A DNA stretch of 64,000 nt from Branchinecta lynchi (lineage: Eukaryota > Arthropoda > Branchiopoda > Anostraca > Branchinectidae): contig JAKZAP010000004.1 in assembly GCA_023053575.1 (NCBI GenBank), forward strand, positions 1 to 64,000, written 5' to 3'. The first letter of the stretch is position 1. Each line of letters opens with the position of its first letter. The notes beneath the pieces are model-generated. The model was not told where the DNA came from. It searched no databases and saw only the letters and a list, made by a program, of their open reading frames with translations. Shown in pieces: positions 1-11,140 of this stretch. The position numbers and the translations under genes are program-made.

Positions 1-588
1 CCTACTACCAGAATTCCTTTCTTCATGAAAGGATTCCCGTCCCGCTAGACTTTTTTTCTACTCGTCTTCACGAACTGGATCCTTTTGAGTCGACCGGAAT
101 TCCTTTCTACTCGACGGGATTTCTTGTCCGTGTAAAGTCGTGCTGGCTAACTCGGGAAAATTCTAGCATTTGCAACGTTCCTACATTATATATGTTGTTT
201 TTCACTCCCATCCAAGTTTCTAGTACAAACTAGAGATTGGTTCAATGGCGGGGGGGGGGGGGGGGGGGGGGGGCATAGTGAGCTCAAAGCTCAAAATTGA
301 TCTCAGAGAAAAGCAGAAATATTTAGCTGGTATATGAATAAAATAAAAAAGCGAAATATTTGGTATTGTTTCTTTCTTTCAAGAGGTTTTGCTGAGATCA
401 TTTCTGCCTAACAATCCTCCAAATTTTCAAGAAGAAAATGAATGTATACTAAGCTACCGTGCAATATCTGACCCAGTGACACAAGCGGGTAGAACTGACG
501 GACTCGTTGTCATAGAGAAATTGTCTGTTAGCTGCGGGCAGTGTTGGCCGGTGTTAATTTGCTGGAATAAAAGGGTATAGCAGATTTA
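1..588. other. unassigned sequence with a poly-G tract
   Basis: No gene or recognisable repeat seen. The only structure is an uninterrupted run of 24 G at 250-273. Homopolymer G or C runs of similar length recur across the window (about 8000-8020, 28399-28413, 40679-40692), mostly inside or beside repeats. Confidence 0.5.
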
Positions 589-2858
589 AACAAGAGCTAC
601 GAGCTCATATGGCACTTGTACGAGTAGGCTGTACAAGAAAGTAGATGAGAACGTCACAAAATACACCCGCCATCCAAAAATGCGGTTCGGAAATAAAAAT
701 AGGATATTTAGTTTCACTCATTTCTGAGCACTTCCGGCATCGTCTCGATTGTCTGTAGCAAATGCACATGACTGTTCAAACTTTCATCCCAATAAATCCA
801 TTTGTTTGATCCCTAGACGTGCTACACGATTTCCGGTACTCACTCTATCTCCACCTACCATGGCCGAATCTGGTTCGGAATAAAAAAAATTCGACCACCT
901 AAAGCATCTTTCCTATACCATCTATCAAGTTTCACTCGAATCTGAGCATTTTTGAAAAGTTCTGGTCCCCCCCCCCCCTCCCACCAACGTTGTCGGAGCC
1001 GGTTCGGGCCCAATCTCTTAATTCCCTGTTCCTGTCCATCAAGTTTTACTGAAATTGGAGCATAGCCTATCTGCAAGTTTCCAGTACCCCCCCCCCCCCC
1101 TACCTTGGCCGAATCCGGCCCGGACGCCAAATAACAATTCTAGGCCGCATAAACTCGGCACTGTCGAATTTGCATCTCATTCGGTCCATCCGTTTGGTTT
1201 TTGTGCATGTCAAAAGTCCCCCCCCACCCCCAATTCCCCTAATCGTGGTCGCATATGGTTCGAACGCATGTTTTACATGTCGAGGCCATCGATTCGTATC
1301 ACCCATGAAGTTTCACTCGAATCAGACCACTCCTTCGCAATTTATAGAAGTCAATTTCCATATTTCTCTTCTCTTGCTCCCCCAAAAATGCTCGGATCTA
1401 GGAACGGAAGTTTCCGGGGGTATGTTGTGTCAGGTTCTTAAGTCAAGATAATTCGGGTCGCTAATATGCCTGCAAAGTTTCCTTGTCGTTTTACATCTGG
1501 AACTATTCTAACTCACGACTACCGGAATTCCAGGAAACCCCCTCCAACTCCCCCCTCAGTGCCCCGAAACCATCTGGCTCCGTCAATTTCATCTAGGCCT
1601 AATGCTTGTGCCATCCATTAAGTTTCGGCCCAATCCCTCTGCTTTTAGAGTTTTCCACCCCCCCCCCCCCATCCCCACAGGTATCGGACCCGACCCGGAC
1701 GTGACACTGAACGTCCGAGGCGATAGCTCACCAGACATGTTTCATTCAAATCCGATCACCCGTTCTAAAGTTATGCACGCCACTAGATTCCGGACTCCCA
1801 ATCCCCCCACGATGGTCGGGTCGGGGAAACGGCTGTTCTCAAGTCAATATGTTCGGATCCCTGAAATACCTGTCAAGTTTCATCGCCCTAGGACATCAGG
1901 AAGTATGCCTAACTCGCGGGATCGCTAGAAATCCGGACCCCCACCCCAACTCCCCCACAGTGCCCTGATCCGGTCCGGTTATGTCAATGACGTGTCTAGG
2001 AATTGTGCTTGTTTTTCCCACCAAGTTTCATCCCGATCCCTCCACTCTAAGCGTTTCTCAAAAATTTCCGGTTCCCTCCTCCAACTCCCCCCAGTGTCAT
2101 CGGATCCGGCCCGGATTTAAAGTGAGATGTCTGATACACGAGGTCGTCCTAAATATCAACTTTCATCAAGATCCGGTCACCCGTTCGCAAGCTAAAAATA
2201 CCTCAAATTTTGGCTTCACCCTCCCTCCACCCCCCCCAGATGGTCGAATCGGGGAATTGACGATTTCCTATTTAATCCCGTCGGGTCCCAGACATGCCTG
2301 TCAATTTCCATCGTCCAAGCACATCAGGAAGCACGGAACTCGCGGGATCACTACAAATTCGGACTTCTCCCCCCCCCCAACTCCCCCAAAGTGAGCAGAT
2401 CCGTTCCGGTTATATCAGTCACGTATCTAGGACTTTTGCTTGTACTTTCCACCAAGTTTCATCCGGATCCCTCCACTCTAAGTGTTTTCCAAGATTTCCG
2501 GTTTCCCCCTCCAACTCCCCCCAATGTCACCAGATCTGGTCTGGATTTAAAATGAAGGGTCTGAGACACGAAGTCCTTCCATATATCAAGTTTCATTAAG
2601 ATCCGATCACCCGTTCGTAAGCTAAAAATATCTAATTTTTCCTATTTTTCTGGATTCCCCCTCCCTCCCCTCCCCTCCAGATGGTCGGATCGGGGAAGCG
2701 ACCATTTCTAATTTAATCTGGTCCAGTTCCTGATATGCCTGCCAAGTTTCATCGTCCTAGCTTATCTGGAAGTGCCCGAACTAGCAAAACCGGGACCGAC
2801 AGACCGACTGACGGACAGAAATTACAATCGCTATATGGCACTTGAGTAAGCTCAAGTG
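589..2858 (+). repeat. tandem-array element, family A, copy 1
   Basis: Starts with a short hairpin (AAGAGCT..AGCTC) followed by ATATGGCACTTG and ends with the same ATATGGCACTTG, whose last bases form an 8-bp hairpin (CACTTGAG/CTCAAGTG, 2839-2858). Between them are degenerate repeats of about 425-430 bp; for example the block with CACCCGTTC recurs near 1755, 2178 and 2608. The repeats are rich in C runs and in CGGATCCGG-like palindromes. Long frames here have no coding signature. The architecture (hairpin ends around a tandem array) recalls non-autonomous Helitron/helentron elements, but that class is an inference. Confidence 0.7.
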
Positions 2859-2865
2859 AATGTGC

Positions 2866-3573
2866 TGAGTTGATTATAATTATTAGATAGTGATCAATGT
2901 ATTTAAATATGTTATTTAAATGATTTATATAGTGATCAGTGTATTTTAAATATGTTAGTTAAATGATTTTTTATTTATTAGTGATGTTTTTAGTTGAATG
3001 TGTTAATGATGGGAGCAGCCCCTTGCAGTCGTGGGCGTTTTGTTTTTTATTTTTTTTACCGTTTCCAGTAAAGTATTTAAGTTTGAAGAGTTTGAATGTA
3101 TATTTCAGTAGCCGGAACGGAAGATTAAATTTTGTATATATATTGAAATAAATTTTCTGGTTTATTGTGTTGTCTTTTGTCCTTGTGTTTGTGCCAGTAA
3201 GTAGCTGGGGTTGATGACTTGGTGTGTGAAGGTGTTGAGGATCTTTATTTTTTTATTTAAGTGTTTATTTTTTTAATAGTTTATTTAGTTGTTTAAAGAA
3301 AATGTATTTAAAGAAATTTTTTAAAAGATCCAAATGAGAGAATTAATTTCCAAATATTAGGGGCAAAAAATCGTAAATAAAATATGGGTTAATTTAAAAA
3401 GTTAGGTGACGTGAATAGTTAAAATTGGGTAAAAATATATTAAAAGTAACGTCACTGAGGGATGGAGGAGTAGCCACAAAAAGTACGAAATATGATTTCT
3501 TAGCTTTTAAGTAATATAAAAATAAGTTAAATTACAAAAGATTCTACGGAAAAAAAAAAAAAAAAAAAAAAAA
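2866..3573. other. AT-rich unassigned sequence
   Basis: No gene or named repeat recognised. It ends in a 24-A run at 3550-3573, directly before the family B tandem-array element. Confidence 0.4.
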
Positions 3574-3832
3574 CATGACCAAAGATTTCGAGCCTAAACG
3601 TCATATCTACTTTGACAAAGCTGATCGAAACTTCCTGCCTTACTTCTGCCAACTTTCCGATTTCAGCCGGATTCCGGGCAAACTATATGTTCGGGTAGAT
3701 AATGATTGTCATATACGGATTTAAATGTTTTCTAACCCTAAATCGAATATTTAATGAACTTCAAATAAAATATTTACTTTATTCAAACAATGTTTACACG
3801 GATACGTCAGCTCTGATTTTTCATCAGCGATA

Positions 3833-3864
3833 TTTCGGCCCTTCTTGGCAAGGGTCCTCGTCAG
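3833..3864 (-). ncRNA. hammerhead ribozyme-like core
   Basis: Mirror copy of the core at 3981-4012, read on the minus strand: CTGACGA at 3864-3858, the same CCCTT/AAGGG stem II, then GAAA at 3836-3833. The two cores face away from a central spacer, so a transcript through both would form one long hairpin instead of two ribozymes. Confidence 0.55.
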
Positions 3865-3980
3865 GCTGTCAATCTTCTTGTTCAACTTCGGGGAAGGAAA
3901 CAAACCTGTAACCAGGTTTACTTGTTAAACTTGTTACAGGTTTGTTTCCTTCCCCGAAGTTGAACAAGAAGATTGACAGC

Positions 3981-4012
3981 CTGACGAGGACCCTTGCCAA
4001 GAAGGGCCGAAA
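3981..4012 (+). ncRNA. hammerhead ribozyme-like core
   Basis: CTGACGA, then a stem II of GG(A)CCCTT pairing with AAGGGCC around a GCCAAG loop (3988-4008), then GAAA. This matches the invariant hammerhead positions CUGANGA and GAAA. A short stem I is possible between CAGC upstream and GCTG near 4033. Stem III is weak in this copy, and the base pair before GCTG is GA rather than the expected UH, so this copy may be inactive. Confidence 0.6.
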
Positions 4013-4604
4013 TATCGCTGATGAAAAATCAGAGCTGACGTATCCGTGTAAACATTGTTTGAATAAATGTTTCAAAGTCAGCTTGGGCTCAAAGAATATT
4101 TATAATATTTACTTTAACGAATTTTCCGGTTTTAGTCCGATTCCGGGCGAAGTACTTATCCGCGTAAAAAAGGATCGTCATATACGGATGCAGCATGTCT
4201 TCTTACCGCGAAATCGAACATTTAATCAGCTTCAAATAAAACTTTTACTTTTAACATATTTTACGTTTTTGACTGGATTCGTAAGAACTAATTTTCTAGC
4301 GAGAAAATAAGTTTCAGCTACAGATTCAGCATGTCTCCTTACCCCTAGATCGACAATCTCACTGGCTTTTTAAAACTATTTGTTTCGTCCCTTAATTTGA
4401 AACCCGTCCCCCACCCCTAAATATATAGCAAATATAAAGGTTTTTATCTACGAACTTGACCTGTACTTTGACCCAATGGACCCTCACACCAAGTTTCAAC
4501 AAAATATCTTAATCCATTCGACAGTTATCGTGCTAACAGACAGATGGACGGACGGACAACTTCAATTTCCAAACGGCGGAACTGCATTTTGAAATATCAT
4601 ATGT

Positions 4605-4800
4605 CAATCAATCAATCAATCTTTATTGTTTAAACATTTATACGGTATTAACAGAAAAATTAATATCCATAGACTATACATTTACTTCTCCAAATATTCA
4701 AACTGGCTTTGAAAATTAAACAAAAACAGAGATAAAAACTGCAGTCTTAAACTTAAAAGTTTAAGAGAAGAACAGTGTTGCCAGGTTTGATCACATAGAA
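4605..4800 (-). repeat. LINE 3' tail, minus strand
   Basis: Begins with (ATCA)n followed by CTTTATTGTTTAAACA and TATACGGTATT. On the minus strand this is a (TGAT)n-ending LINE tail. The same tail occurs at 6584 and, in plus orientation, at the 3' end of the LINE ending near 44910 (ATTGATTGATTG). No coding part is attached here; 4800-5600 shows nothing further that I recognise. Confidence 0.45.
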
Positions 4801-5625
4801 AAGGAAAGCAACTTGTTAATGGACCATTAGATCACTGTTGCCACGATAGACAGGAATGAGTCAGGCGTTCATAAAGATAATCACCCAAGACCAACACGTT
4901 TTGGAAAATTTGATATTGCTTGTGCATTTTTCCTGTCACAATCACTAAAATTGAGTGATTTGGTTATACAAAGAACAAAATCACCAGTTTGTAACGATCG
5001 CCGCCCGTGACAGCCTTGCATTCGATACAGCCATTTCAGCATCGGACGGACAGATTGGCAAGTTTACGATACCATAAGTATCCCTTACTCTATTTGGGAT
5101 CCGAAAGGGAGACAGGATTCAACCCCAAAGTTTTCCTTCGAAATGAGAGACTCCCAGCCACTAAGGGTCAGCTAATACGTCAAAGGAACAGGAAATAAAA
5201 AAAGGAAGCTCCGACCACAACCACAAAACTGATAGGTGAAGATAATGTGAAAAGTTCGTAAAGTATTTCAAACCCCAGATAGGCTAGGCCTATTTAAGCC
5301 GCAAGACTAACGCGTCGCAACGTATCCGAAATGGCATTTGGGAGAAAACCAATTTCAAAAAATCACAACGAAAATCCTAAATGAAATTTCCAGTCCCTTG
5401 GTCTGCAATTTTCCACGAACTTTCTTACTCTTCCATTCGAGGATAAAACTCTTTACTGAGAAAAAAAATAGTGCTCTGGGGCTAGAATCCTGCCTAAATG
5501 AACTATGGGAGATTATGCTGAAGTTCAAAAGAAAAAGTAGAGTGGAAAGTGAAAGTCTGTTATTTTCCGCTTAAATCCTAAGAAGATTTTACTTGCAGAT
5601 TTTATGCTTTTTACTACAGATTTTA

Positions 5626-5968
5626 TGCCCGGGCCCCACTATAGTCACACCTAGTAATAACGCCGGTAATAAGGCCGTCTTACGGTCGAAATTGGGAAGA
5701 AAAGACGCTGAAAACGTAAGATTGTCGAGATGGAAAAATCCATCTCCGCCATTTTGAAACGTATCTTTGGAGTGTTTGGGACGAACCACAGACCAGAGTC
5801 GCTGATTGTAGCCAGTTTTGTTTACGTTTGAGTGATGATAGTGGAAATATATCTTGAATTTATTCGTTCCAGGACTTCCAGGTGTGACCAGGATGAAACG
5901 TATGAGTCGGTAATTACCCAATTAACGAACCAAATTACGTACAGATGTGACTGAATGTGGCCCGGGCA
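5626..5968. mobile_element. Harbinger-like MITE, 343 bp
   Basis: Terminal inverted repeats TGCCCGGGCCCCA and TGTGGCCCGGGCA, with GTCACA just inside on both sides. Flanked by the 3-bp direct repeat TTA (5623-5625 and 5969-5971). A TWA target duplication is typical of PIF/Harbinger elements. No transposase inside; a 110-codon minus-strand frame spans it but resembles nothing I know. Confidence 0.65.
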
Positions 5969-6116
5969 TTAGTCTGGCCGGTGTAGACGTGTGGACACAT
6001 TTTTCTTCCGAAAGCGCTCATTGGTCTTTGAAAAATAACAAGCACCCTGATTTCCCAAATACTGTAACAGATCTGTCTCCATAGTAAAACAGATAGGGTC
6101 TCTCTTCCTTCTGTTA

Positions 6117-6463
6117 CGCACTGTAAAAAGTTTCTCTGTATAAATATTAAAGTTAACTGCAGTATTTGCTACTCGGATTCATCTTATTTCCATTTGGTAT
6201 TAATCTTATCTGCGTAGAGATAAAAATAAGCCGAGTAGCAAATACTGCACACTGTAAAAAGTTTTTCCGTATAAAGATTAAAGTTAGCTGCAGTATTTGC
6301 TACTCGGATTATTCTTATCCCTACGCAGATAAGATTAATACCAAATAGAGATAAGATTAATCTGAGTAGCAAATACTGCAGCTAACTTTAATCCTTATAC
6401 GGAGAAAATTTTTACAGTGCAGTTGACTTTAATCTTTATACAAAAAAAACTTTTTACAGTGCG
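6117..6463. mobile_element. fold-back MITE with TA target duplication
   Basis: Terminal repeats CGCACTGTAAAAAGTTT and its inverse, flanked by TA (6115-6116, 6464-6465), as expected for a Tc1/mariner-type MITE. Inside, an almost complete palindrome repeats the block GCAGTATTTGCTACTCGGAT several times in both orientations, so a smaller copy seems nested in a larger one. No coding capacity. Confidence 0.65.
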
Positions 6464-6583
6464 TATAGTCACTCATTAATATCTGAAACGGACCGGATTA
6501 GGAACTTCAAAACTTGAAAGCCGAGGTCTGGGGGGTGGGGGCAAAACTGTTTCCGTCCTCACTGATGTGTATACGGATTTTAT

Positions 6584-6900
6584 CAATCAATCAATCAATC
6601 TTTATTATTCGATAAACATTCTTTACGGTATTCACAAAAAACCGAATATTTGTTATCTCGTCAAACATAACTATATACAATTGCGCTTTACATAGTCAAA
6701 TATTAAATAATTACACAAGAACAAGAATTGCAACAAACTAAAACGCTAAAAATTCAATAAATAATATAAAAAGAGGAAAAGAATTTAAAATTTCGCGTTG
6801 AAAAAACTCACAAAGGAGGGGACAAAACTTCTTTCGTACCGCGCATGAATTGCCCGAATGGGTTGGAGCTTAGGAACTGCTTGTGCTGCCATTCTCTGTG
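6584..6900 (-). repeat. LINE 3' tail, minus strand
   Basis: Starts (ATCA)n CTTTATTATTCGATAAACA and TTTACGGTATTCACA, the reverse of the LINE tail type also seen at 4605. Sequence between 6900 and 7980 contains scattered open frames, including one of 112 codons on the minus strand (7044-7382), with no recognised domain. Confidence 0.45.
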
Positions 6901-7986
6901 GCCTTATTTTAGGTAAAAAGACCTAGGTAAGCTCACTGTGAAATATCTTTCCGGCCGAATTTCCGGTCCCAGTCGGAAGAGGAATCCAGATGTTTTTAAT
7001 ACTGATTGGGAATTAATGGGAATCGGCACCTTTGGGAACTCCATCATCCGACTCCCGACACTGAGGCCAAAGCTCCTAAGCTGATTTCATGCCGAAACTT
7101 CAAAGGCCTTAGATGCTTCTTAAGCTGCTGGAAATGCTCCTTTTGACCTTTTGTGTGGTATGCTATGGAACGTATATTTAAATTGCCAAAGAGCAGGACT
7201 TCAGAGCAACTCGGCAAAGCGAAGCCGTTATAAGCCTGAGCAAAACAGACAGGCTTCCCAGTCAGGGTTTTCCCGATCGATACTCCGGAAAACAGATCTT
7301 CCAGGAGTCGGAACGAAGAGGATGGAAACCAAAGTAGGTGGGTAGCCGAACATAAGTCTGGAACGGGCGACATGAAAATCACACCGTGGTAATTCGGCTC
7401 TACGTCGTCAGCTCGAAACCACAGTCAGGTTTGTTGACCACAGTAGCTACCACCCCAGGCTTCTCAGTCACAATGAAAAAATCGCAGAAGCGATTTCTGG
7501 AACGAAGCCCAAAATCAGATTTTGTTTACAGATTTCGAGTCTTCTGAAACGTGCGACTGCTTCAATCACATGGTGAACGCAGAAAACCAGCGAAAAGATC
7601 ACACACCTAGAACCGGGCGGAATGCACAGGAATAAAGCGGTTCTAAGTTCTCAACCTTCGTTCTTACGGGAGCGTACTGTAGTAGCAAAATCCGACTGGA
7701 TATGGTTTAGGTCCATAACACGCCTAGCAAGGTTCAGCCTTGCCGTCCATCTGGGCTTGTGGTCCGCCTACCGACCGATCAAATTGGACCGGCCAACTTG
7801 AGGCGAAGGCTGCAAGTGTCATACAAAGCTTAGGTGACTTAGTGTACAGGAGTTTCATGGGAAACCTTGCCGTTGCGAGTTGCAGGGCGTGTGAGAGGTT
7901 GGCTGACCAATTTCAACGAAGGAATCAAGACAATTCGGTTTCACGCATTAAAGTTGCCACCGGTGTTCCAACTAGTATTTTATGGA

Positions 7987-8185
7987 CAGGGCCGTATCCG
8001 GGGGGGGGGGGGGGGGGGGTCAACCCCCTTTCCCCCCCCAAAAAAAAACAAAACAACAACAACAAACATACAAAAATAATAATTTTTATAGGCTTTTCCC
8101 TCTGATCTATGTCTTTTATGTACTTTTTTGTCCGACCGGCAGGCACCCCCCCCCCCCTCGAAATAAATTCCTGGATACGGGTCTG
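7987..8185. mobile_element. hAT-like MITE, 199 bp
   Basis: Ends CAGGGCCGTATCC and GGATACGGGTCTG form imperfect terminal inverted repeats of hAT type. They are flanked by 8-bp direct repeats TTTATGGA (7979-7986) and TTTGTGGA (8186-8193), matching at 7 of 8 positions. The interior is low-complexity: a long G run, C runs and an A/C-rich stretch. Confidence 0.75.
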
Positions 8186-8565
8186 TTTGTGGACCTTTGG
8201 ATACTACTCAGACAGGTCTGGCAACAGACTCTACACCTGGTACGTAGCGAGGGGCAGAAACTGTGTGAAATCGAAAGACGAAAACGTCTACTCATGTGAC
8301 TAAAGCTCGGAATAGCAAAAATGACTAAAGCTGAAACCAACATTCGAAGCAAGCATCAGAAAATGCGTAAGGACTGACTAGGTATACCACTACGCACTAG
8401 TACCCTACGACCCCAATAGTGGGAAGCAGTTATGGTTGGACGGAAAGCAAAATTCCCATTTTTGGTAGCCTGATTAACCAGAAAAAAAACACACCATCAC
8501 CTATTGTTTAGTTCAGTAGTCCTCACTTGTGTCGATAATTAATGTTGGTTAAATTTAAACGCGTT

Positions 8566-8693
8566 TCAAAAGTTCGAACCTTCCACATTGGGGAGTACGA
8601 TTTTCTCGGTAGTTTCAGCATGCTTCAACTTATCCTGGTCAAAGGCCTCCAAGCCGTGGATCAGCTCATTATGCTGCTTCTCTTGTTTCACAT
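8566..8693 (-). CDS. beta-thymosin coding exon 2 (terminal)
   Basis: Follows acceptor TTGGAATTAG. The first two bases complete the Asp codon (LPTAE-D), giving DVKQEKQHNELIHGLEAF and onward to IVLPNVEGSNF, then TGA at 8566-8568. The junction phase agrees with exon 1. A possible weak donor GTTCGA after NVE would remove the GSNF end, but it is not consensus. Confidence 0.78.
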
Positions 8694-10073
8694 CTAATTC
8701 CAAGAAATAATTTTCCTTTAGCTACATATTAAGGTATTCATTTCAGCTTCGGACGAACTCCCTACGACTCGGTTCGGAAAAAATTCTTCGAGAGGAAGAA
8801 AAATAGGGAGCTCAAACGATCAAAGTAGAAGTTGTTTAAATTCGGCCCCAGGCCGGGCCCTTCTGAAGTAGGGCCCTTTATAGGCAGATGTTCGCCACTT
8901 GGTAAATGTAGGGTCAGGGGTCCATCCTGAGACAGGTTGGGAATAACTGTGTCTTAATGGTATTCTGTCTTTGTTTCAGGAAGTGTGAACGATGTCATAC
9001 TTGTTGTTATCTGTATCGTTCGTTTCGTTCATTTCCTGTCCTCACGCTAGCTCTATTTTCCAACCAAATCTATGGGACCGCTAAATCAAGGGCTCGTTGC
9101 TGAGACGGTAAAACGAAAATAAAGGAAACGATGAAACATGTATCTTCTGTCGTAGGAAACAAAAATACGAATATCTGGGCTATTCCAGCCGCAAACACAG
9201 CAGCCGTGTCCAAAAGGAATTTACAGCAACCTATTTAACTCCAAGCAACTCTCACAGAGGAGTTCCGAAGTCAAATATTGCTAGCTAGAATCTTTAGTCT
9301 GTTTTCCATAAGTTCCGTTTCAAACTTGAGCGGCTTTGAGCCTGAAGAGGACCCTTGCCAAGAAGGGCCGAAATACGGCTCTAATAAAATACAGCTGACG
9401 TATCCGTTTTGAACTATCAAACACGAATATAACTGAGCGGCACGCTAGGTATACGCCCCTCATAAAATTCCTCTAAGATTAGTTCTTTTTTGGCCGCTAG
9501 GTGTGCTATAGTAAAGAAAACAGTGACAGAGCACTTCTTGGTAGACGTTTATCCAGGTTTGTTTGGCTATTTTCAATTCTTCTTAGGCCAAGCCATGTTC
9601 AAACTGTTTAAAATGCCTATTCCTCTATTTTTGCTTTAGCCAACTCTGTTGGGTCAAGCGTCATCAAGTTTGTCATTTTTGGCTTCCGACTTCAGTGCTG
9701 GCTGACTTTTTCATGTGGCTAATACGCGACTCGATATGAAGCGAAAGCCTAATCGCTTATTCACCCTTCAGATAACTTATACCAAGATCTCACGTGTGAT
9801 TGTTATTATTCCTAGCGCGTGTCTGGCAGCAATTCGTCATCGGATTTTATGAGGGACGTATACAGAGACCTGTATGCAATGTTGATAACCAAGACGGTTC
9901 GAAATTCGCTTATCTAGTAACTCAAAAAGTTAGGACTCACCTTCGGCAGTAGGTAGAACTACCCTTTCCTGTACATTCAAGTCTCTGGGCTGGTCCTTGA
10001 AGGACTCCAACTGGCTCTTAAGGTTGACATCGACCTTTGGGAGTTCTTTCAAGGTAGGGCACTGTCCGGACAT
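8566..10073 (-). CDS. beta-thymosin, two-repeat actin-binding protein
   Basis: Two coding exons joined across a GT-AG intron give an 86-residue protein. Each repeat has the beta-thymosin/WH2 layout: an amphipathic helix (LKSQLESF; ELIHGLEAF), a degenerate LKKT-like position (RDLNVQE; KLKHAETTEK) and a hydrophobic LP turn (VVLPTAED; IVLPNVEG). Such proteins (ciboulot type in insects) bind and regulate actin monomers in the cytoplasm. The start is the ATG 11 bp inside an exon preceded by a good acceptor (TATTTTTTCAG), so a non-coding first exon lies upstream. The family usually continues past the last LP motif with a short lysine/glutamate tail; here the frame stops at GSNF. Either the tail is lost or a further exon was missed. 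Confidence 0.8.
9342..9373 (+). ncRNA. hammerhead ribozyme-like core, CTGAAGA subtype
   Basis: CTGAAGA (9342-9348), the standard stem II, and GAAA (9370-9373). Position 7 of the core is A here and C in the other subtype; it is the one unconstrained position of CUGANGA. Downstream, ATACG (after GAA) can pair with CGTAT near 9400. It lies in the beta-thymosin intron, antisense to that gene. Confidence 0.6.
9941..10073 (-). CDS. beta-thymosin coding exon 1
   Basis: Encodes MSGQCPTLKELPKV and on to VVLPTAE (44 codons plus one base). Donor GTGAGT begins at 9940. The exon itself begins at 10084 after TTTTTTCAG, leaving 11 bp of 5' UTR. An in-frame ATG at 10187 lies beyond this acceptor and is not favoured. 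Confidence 0.8.
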
Positions 10074-10089
10074 TCTGACTAGCTCTGAA

Positions 10090-11140
10090 AAAATATACTT
10101 CGTTTCGAGAGGTAATATATGCCATCTGCTGAGAGATTGTCCGGGGGTGAAGGAAATTAGAGATGGTTTTTTTGGTGGGGTGCCCATACTATTCCCTGGT
10201 ATTATGAAGTCGACAAATCGTCAGGTAATTCGGTCGGTATGTGAACATTTTAAGTGTATACTGGAAGTTTAGATCGGAGGTAATTTGGCAATACTAGAAG
10301 GGTAAAAAGAAGTGATTTTATTGTGTGTAATTTTGAAGTTCAATTTTGTTAGTTAGGTGCGATAATGAATACTGTTGTATGGCCCTTTGTTGGCTTTAAT
10401 AAAATTATCATAGTCAATATGTCTAACGACTGCGATGCTTTAATGCCGGGATACTCCAGACTTACTCACTGCGCTTCAAATTACCTACTAAGTTTTGTCA
10501 AATAGATGCCAAACAGCCTTGTCAATGGTCTTAAGGCCTACCTCTTGGTATCGCTACTATTCCGTCTCAGATTTCTCAAAGATTTCTTCGAGATGTATCA
10601 TTAAAGCGGGCCACAAACAATGGTATTTCTACCACATACACAATGCTAACCATCCCTACTGCACTATGAATGTTTAAAACCACTAAAAAGACCGTAAAAC
10701 AATGAGCAAATTATAAAAAACCCACCAAATTTCCTAGGTTTGAAATAACTCTGTCTGGACAAATCTCAGCCGATTATCCCTGACAGCTGTTATGTCACGT
10801 AGGGAGCCAAGGGTCAAAGTAATAATTTCCATCTAATGCTCCAACTGTTTATTACAAATACAAATAAATTAAAAAACCAAGACCAGTGTGGTACCTCTGA
10901 AGCCATACAAAAATGATCAATTAGATCTTATAATTCTTTGCTAATCAATCCTGAAAAATCTCGTCATCTAGAAAAGAAGACTTTCGGCGTGGGTTTTTTC
11001 TCGAGCCGAAACAGCAACCCGGCAATCGCGTTAATTCAAAATAAACCTGTGGCATGCGATTACTAAGAAAAGGTAAGCTGAATGTTTGGATTAGGACTTT
11101 TGGATTAGGACTTTAGCAAACAAATAAATCACATATTTAA
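10090..11140. other. unassigned sequence upstream of beta-thymosin
   Basis: No coding exon recognised. A 5' UTR exon of the beta-thymosin gene should lie here or further right, but I could not place it with confidence. Confidence 0.4.

Larger units (their letters stand above)
3782..4104. mobile_element. hammerhead-bearing retroelement, head-to-head dimer
   Basis: A 323-bp insertion into a family B repeat, flanked by a perfect 12-bp target-site duplication ATATTTACTTTA (3770-3781 and 4105-4116). It holds two hammerhead-like cores in opposite orientation: minus strand with CTGACGA at 3858-3864 and GAAA at 3833-3836; plus strand with CTGACGA at 3981-3987 and GAAA at 4009-4012. The arms form a near-perfect inverted repeat of about 125 bp around a 20-bp spacer. 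The right end carries the family tail CAGCTTGGGCTC. A long TSD suggests target-primed retrotransposition rather than cut-and-paste. Confidence 0.75.
3574..4600 (+). repeat. tandem-array element, family B, copy 1 (interrupted)
   Basis: Contains units of about 137 bp whose core reads roughly TTTTCCGGTTT(T/C)GGCCGG, then a G-A-A-C-T-A-C-T-TGTCCG block and AATCAACTTCAAATAAAAC. The last part carries the family's unique 3' module (CACACCAAGTTTCA, then TATCGTGCTAACAGAC) ending near 4600. The array is split by the hammerhead insertion at 3782-4104. Three other copies lie at 15588, 33491 (reverse) and 45880. Confidence 0.65.

Noticed and set aside
1055..2599. Several overlapping 90-137-codon frames
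   Set aside because: All lie in the C-rich 425-bp tandem repeats; the translations are proline-rich and not conserved between units.
4020..4033. CTGATGA inside the hammerhead insertion taken as a second ribozyme core
   Set aside because: It is one arm of a small CTGAT/ATCAG hairpin and is not followed by a stem II and GAAA.
7044..7382. 112-codon minus-strand frame downstream of beta-thymosin
   Set aside because: No domain recognised and the flanking sequence has stops in the same reading; could be an old transposon fragment but I cannot support a call.
10084..10187. Longer beta-thymosin start at an upstream in-frame ATG
   Set aside because: A good splice acceptor lies between that ATG and the family-conserved MSGQ start, and the extra residues do not resemble the family.
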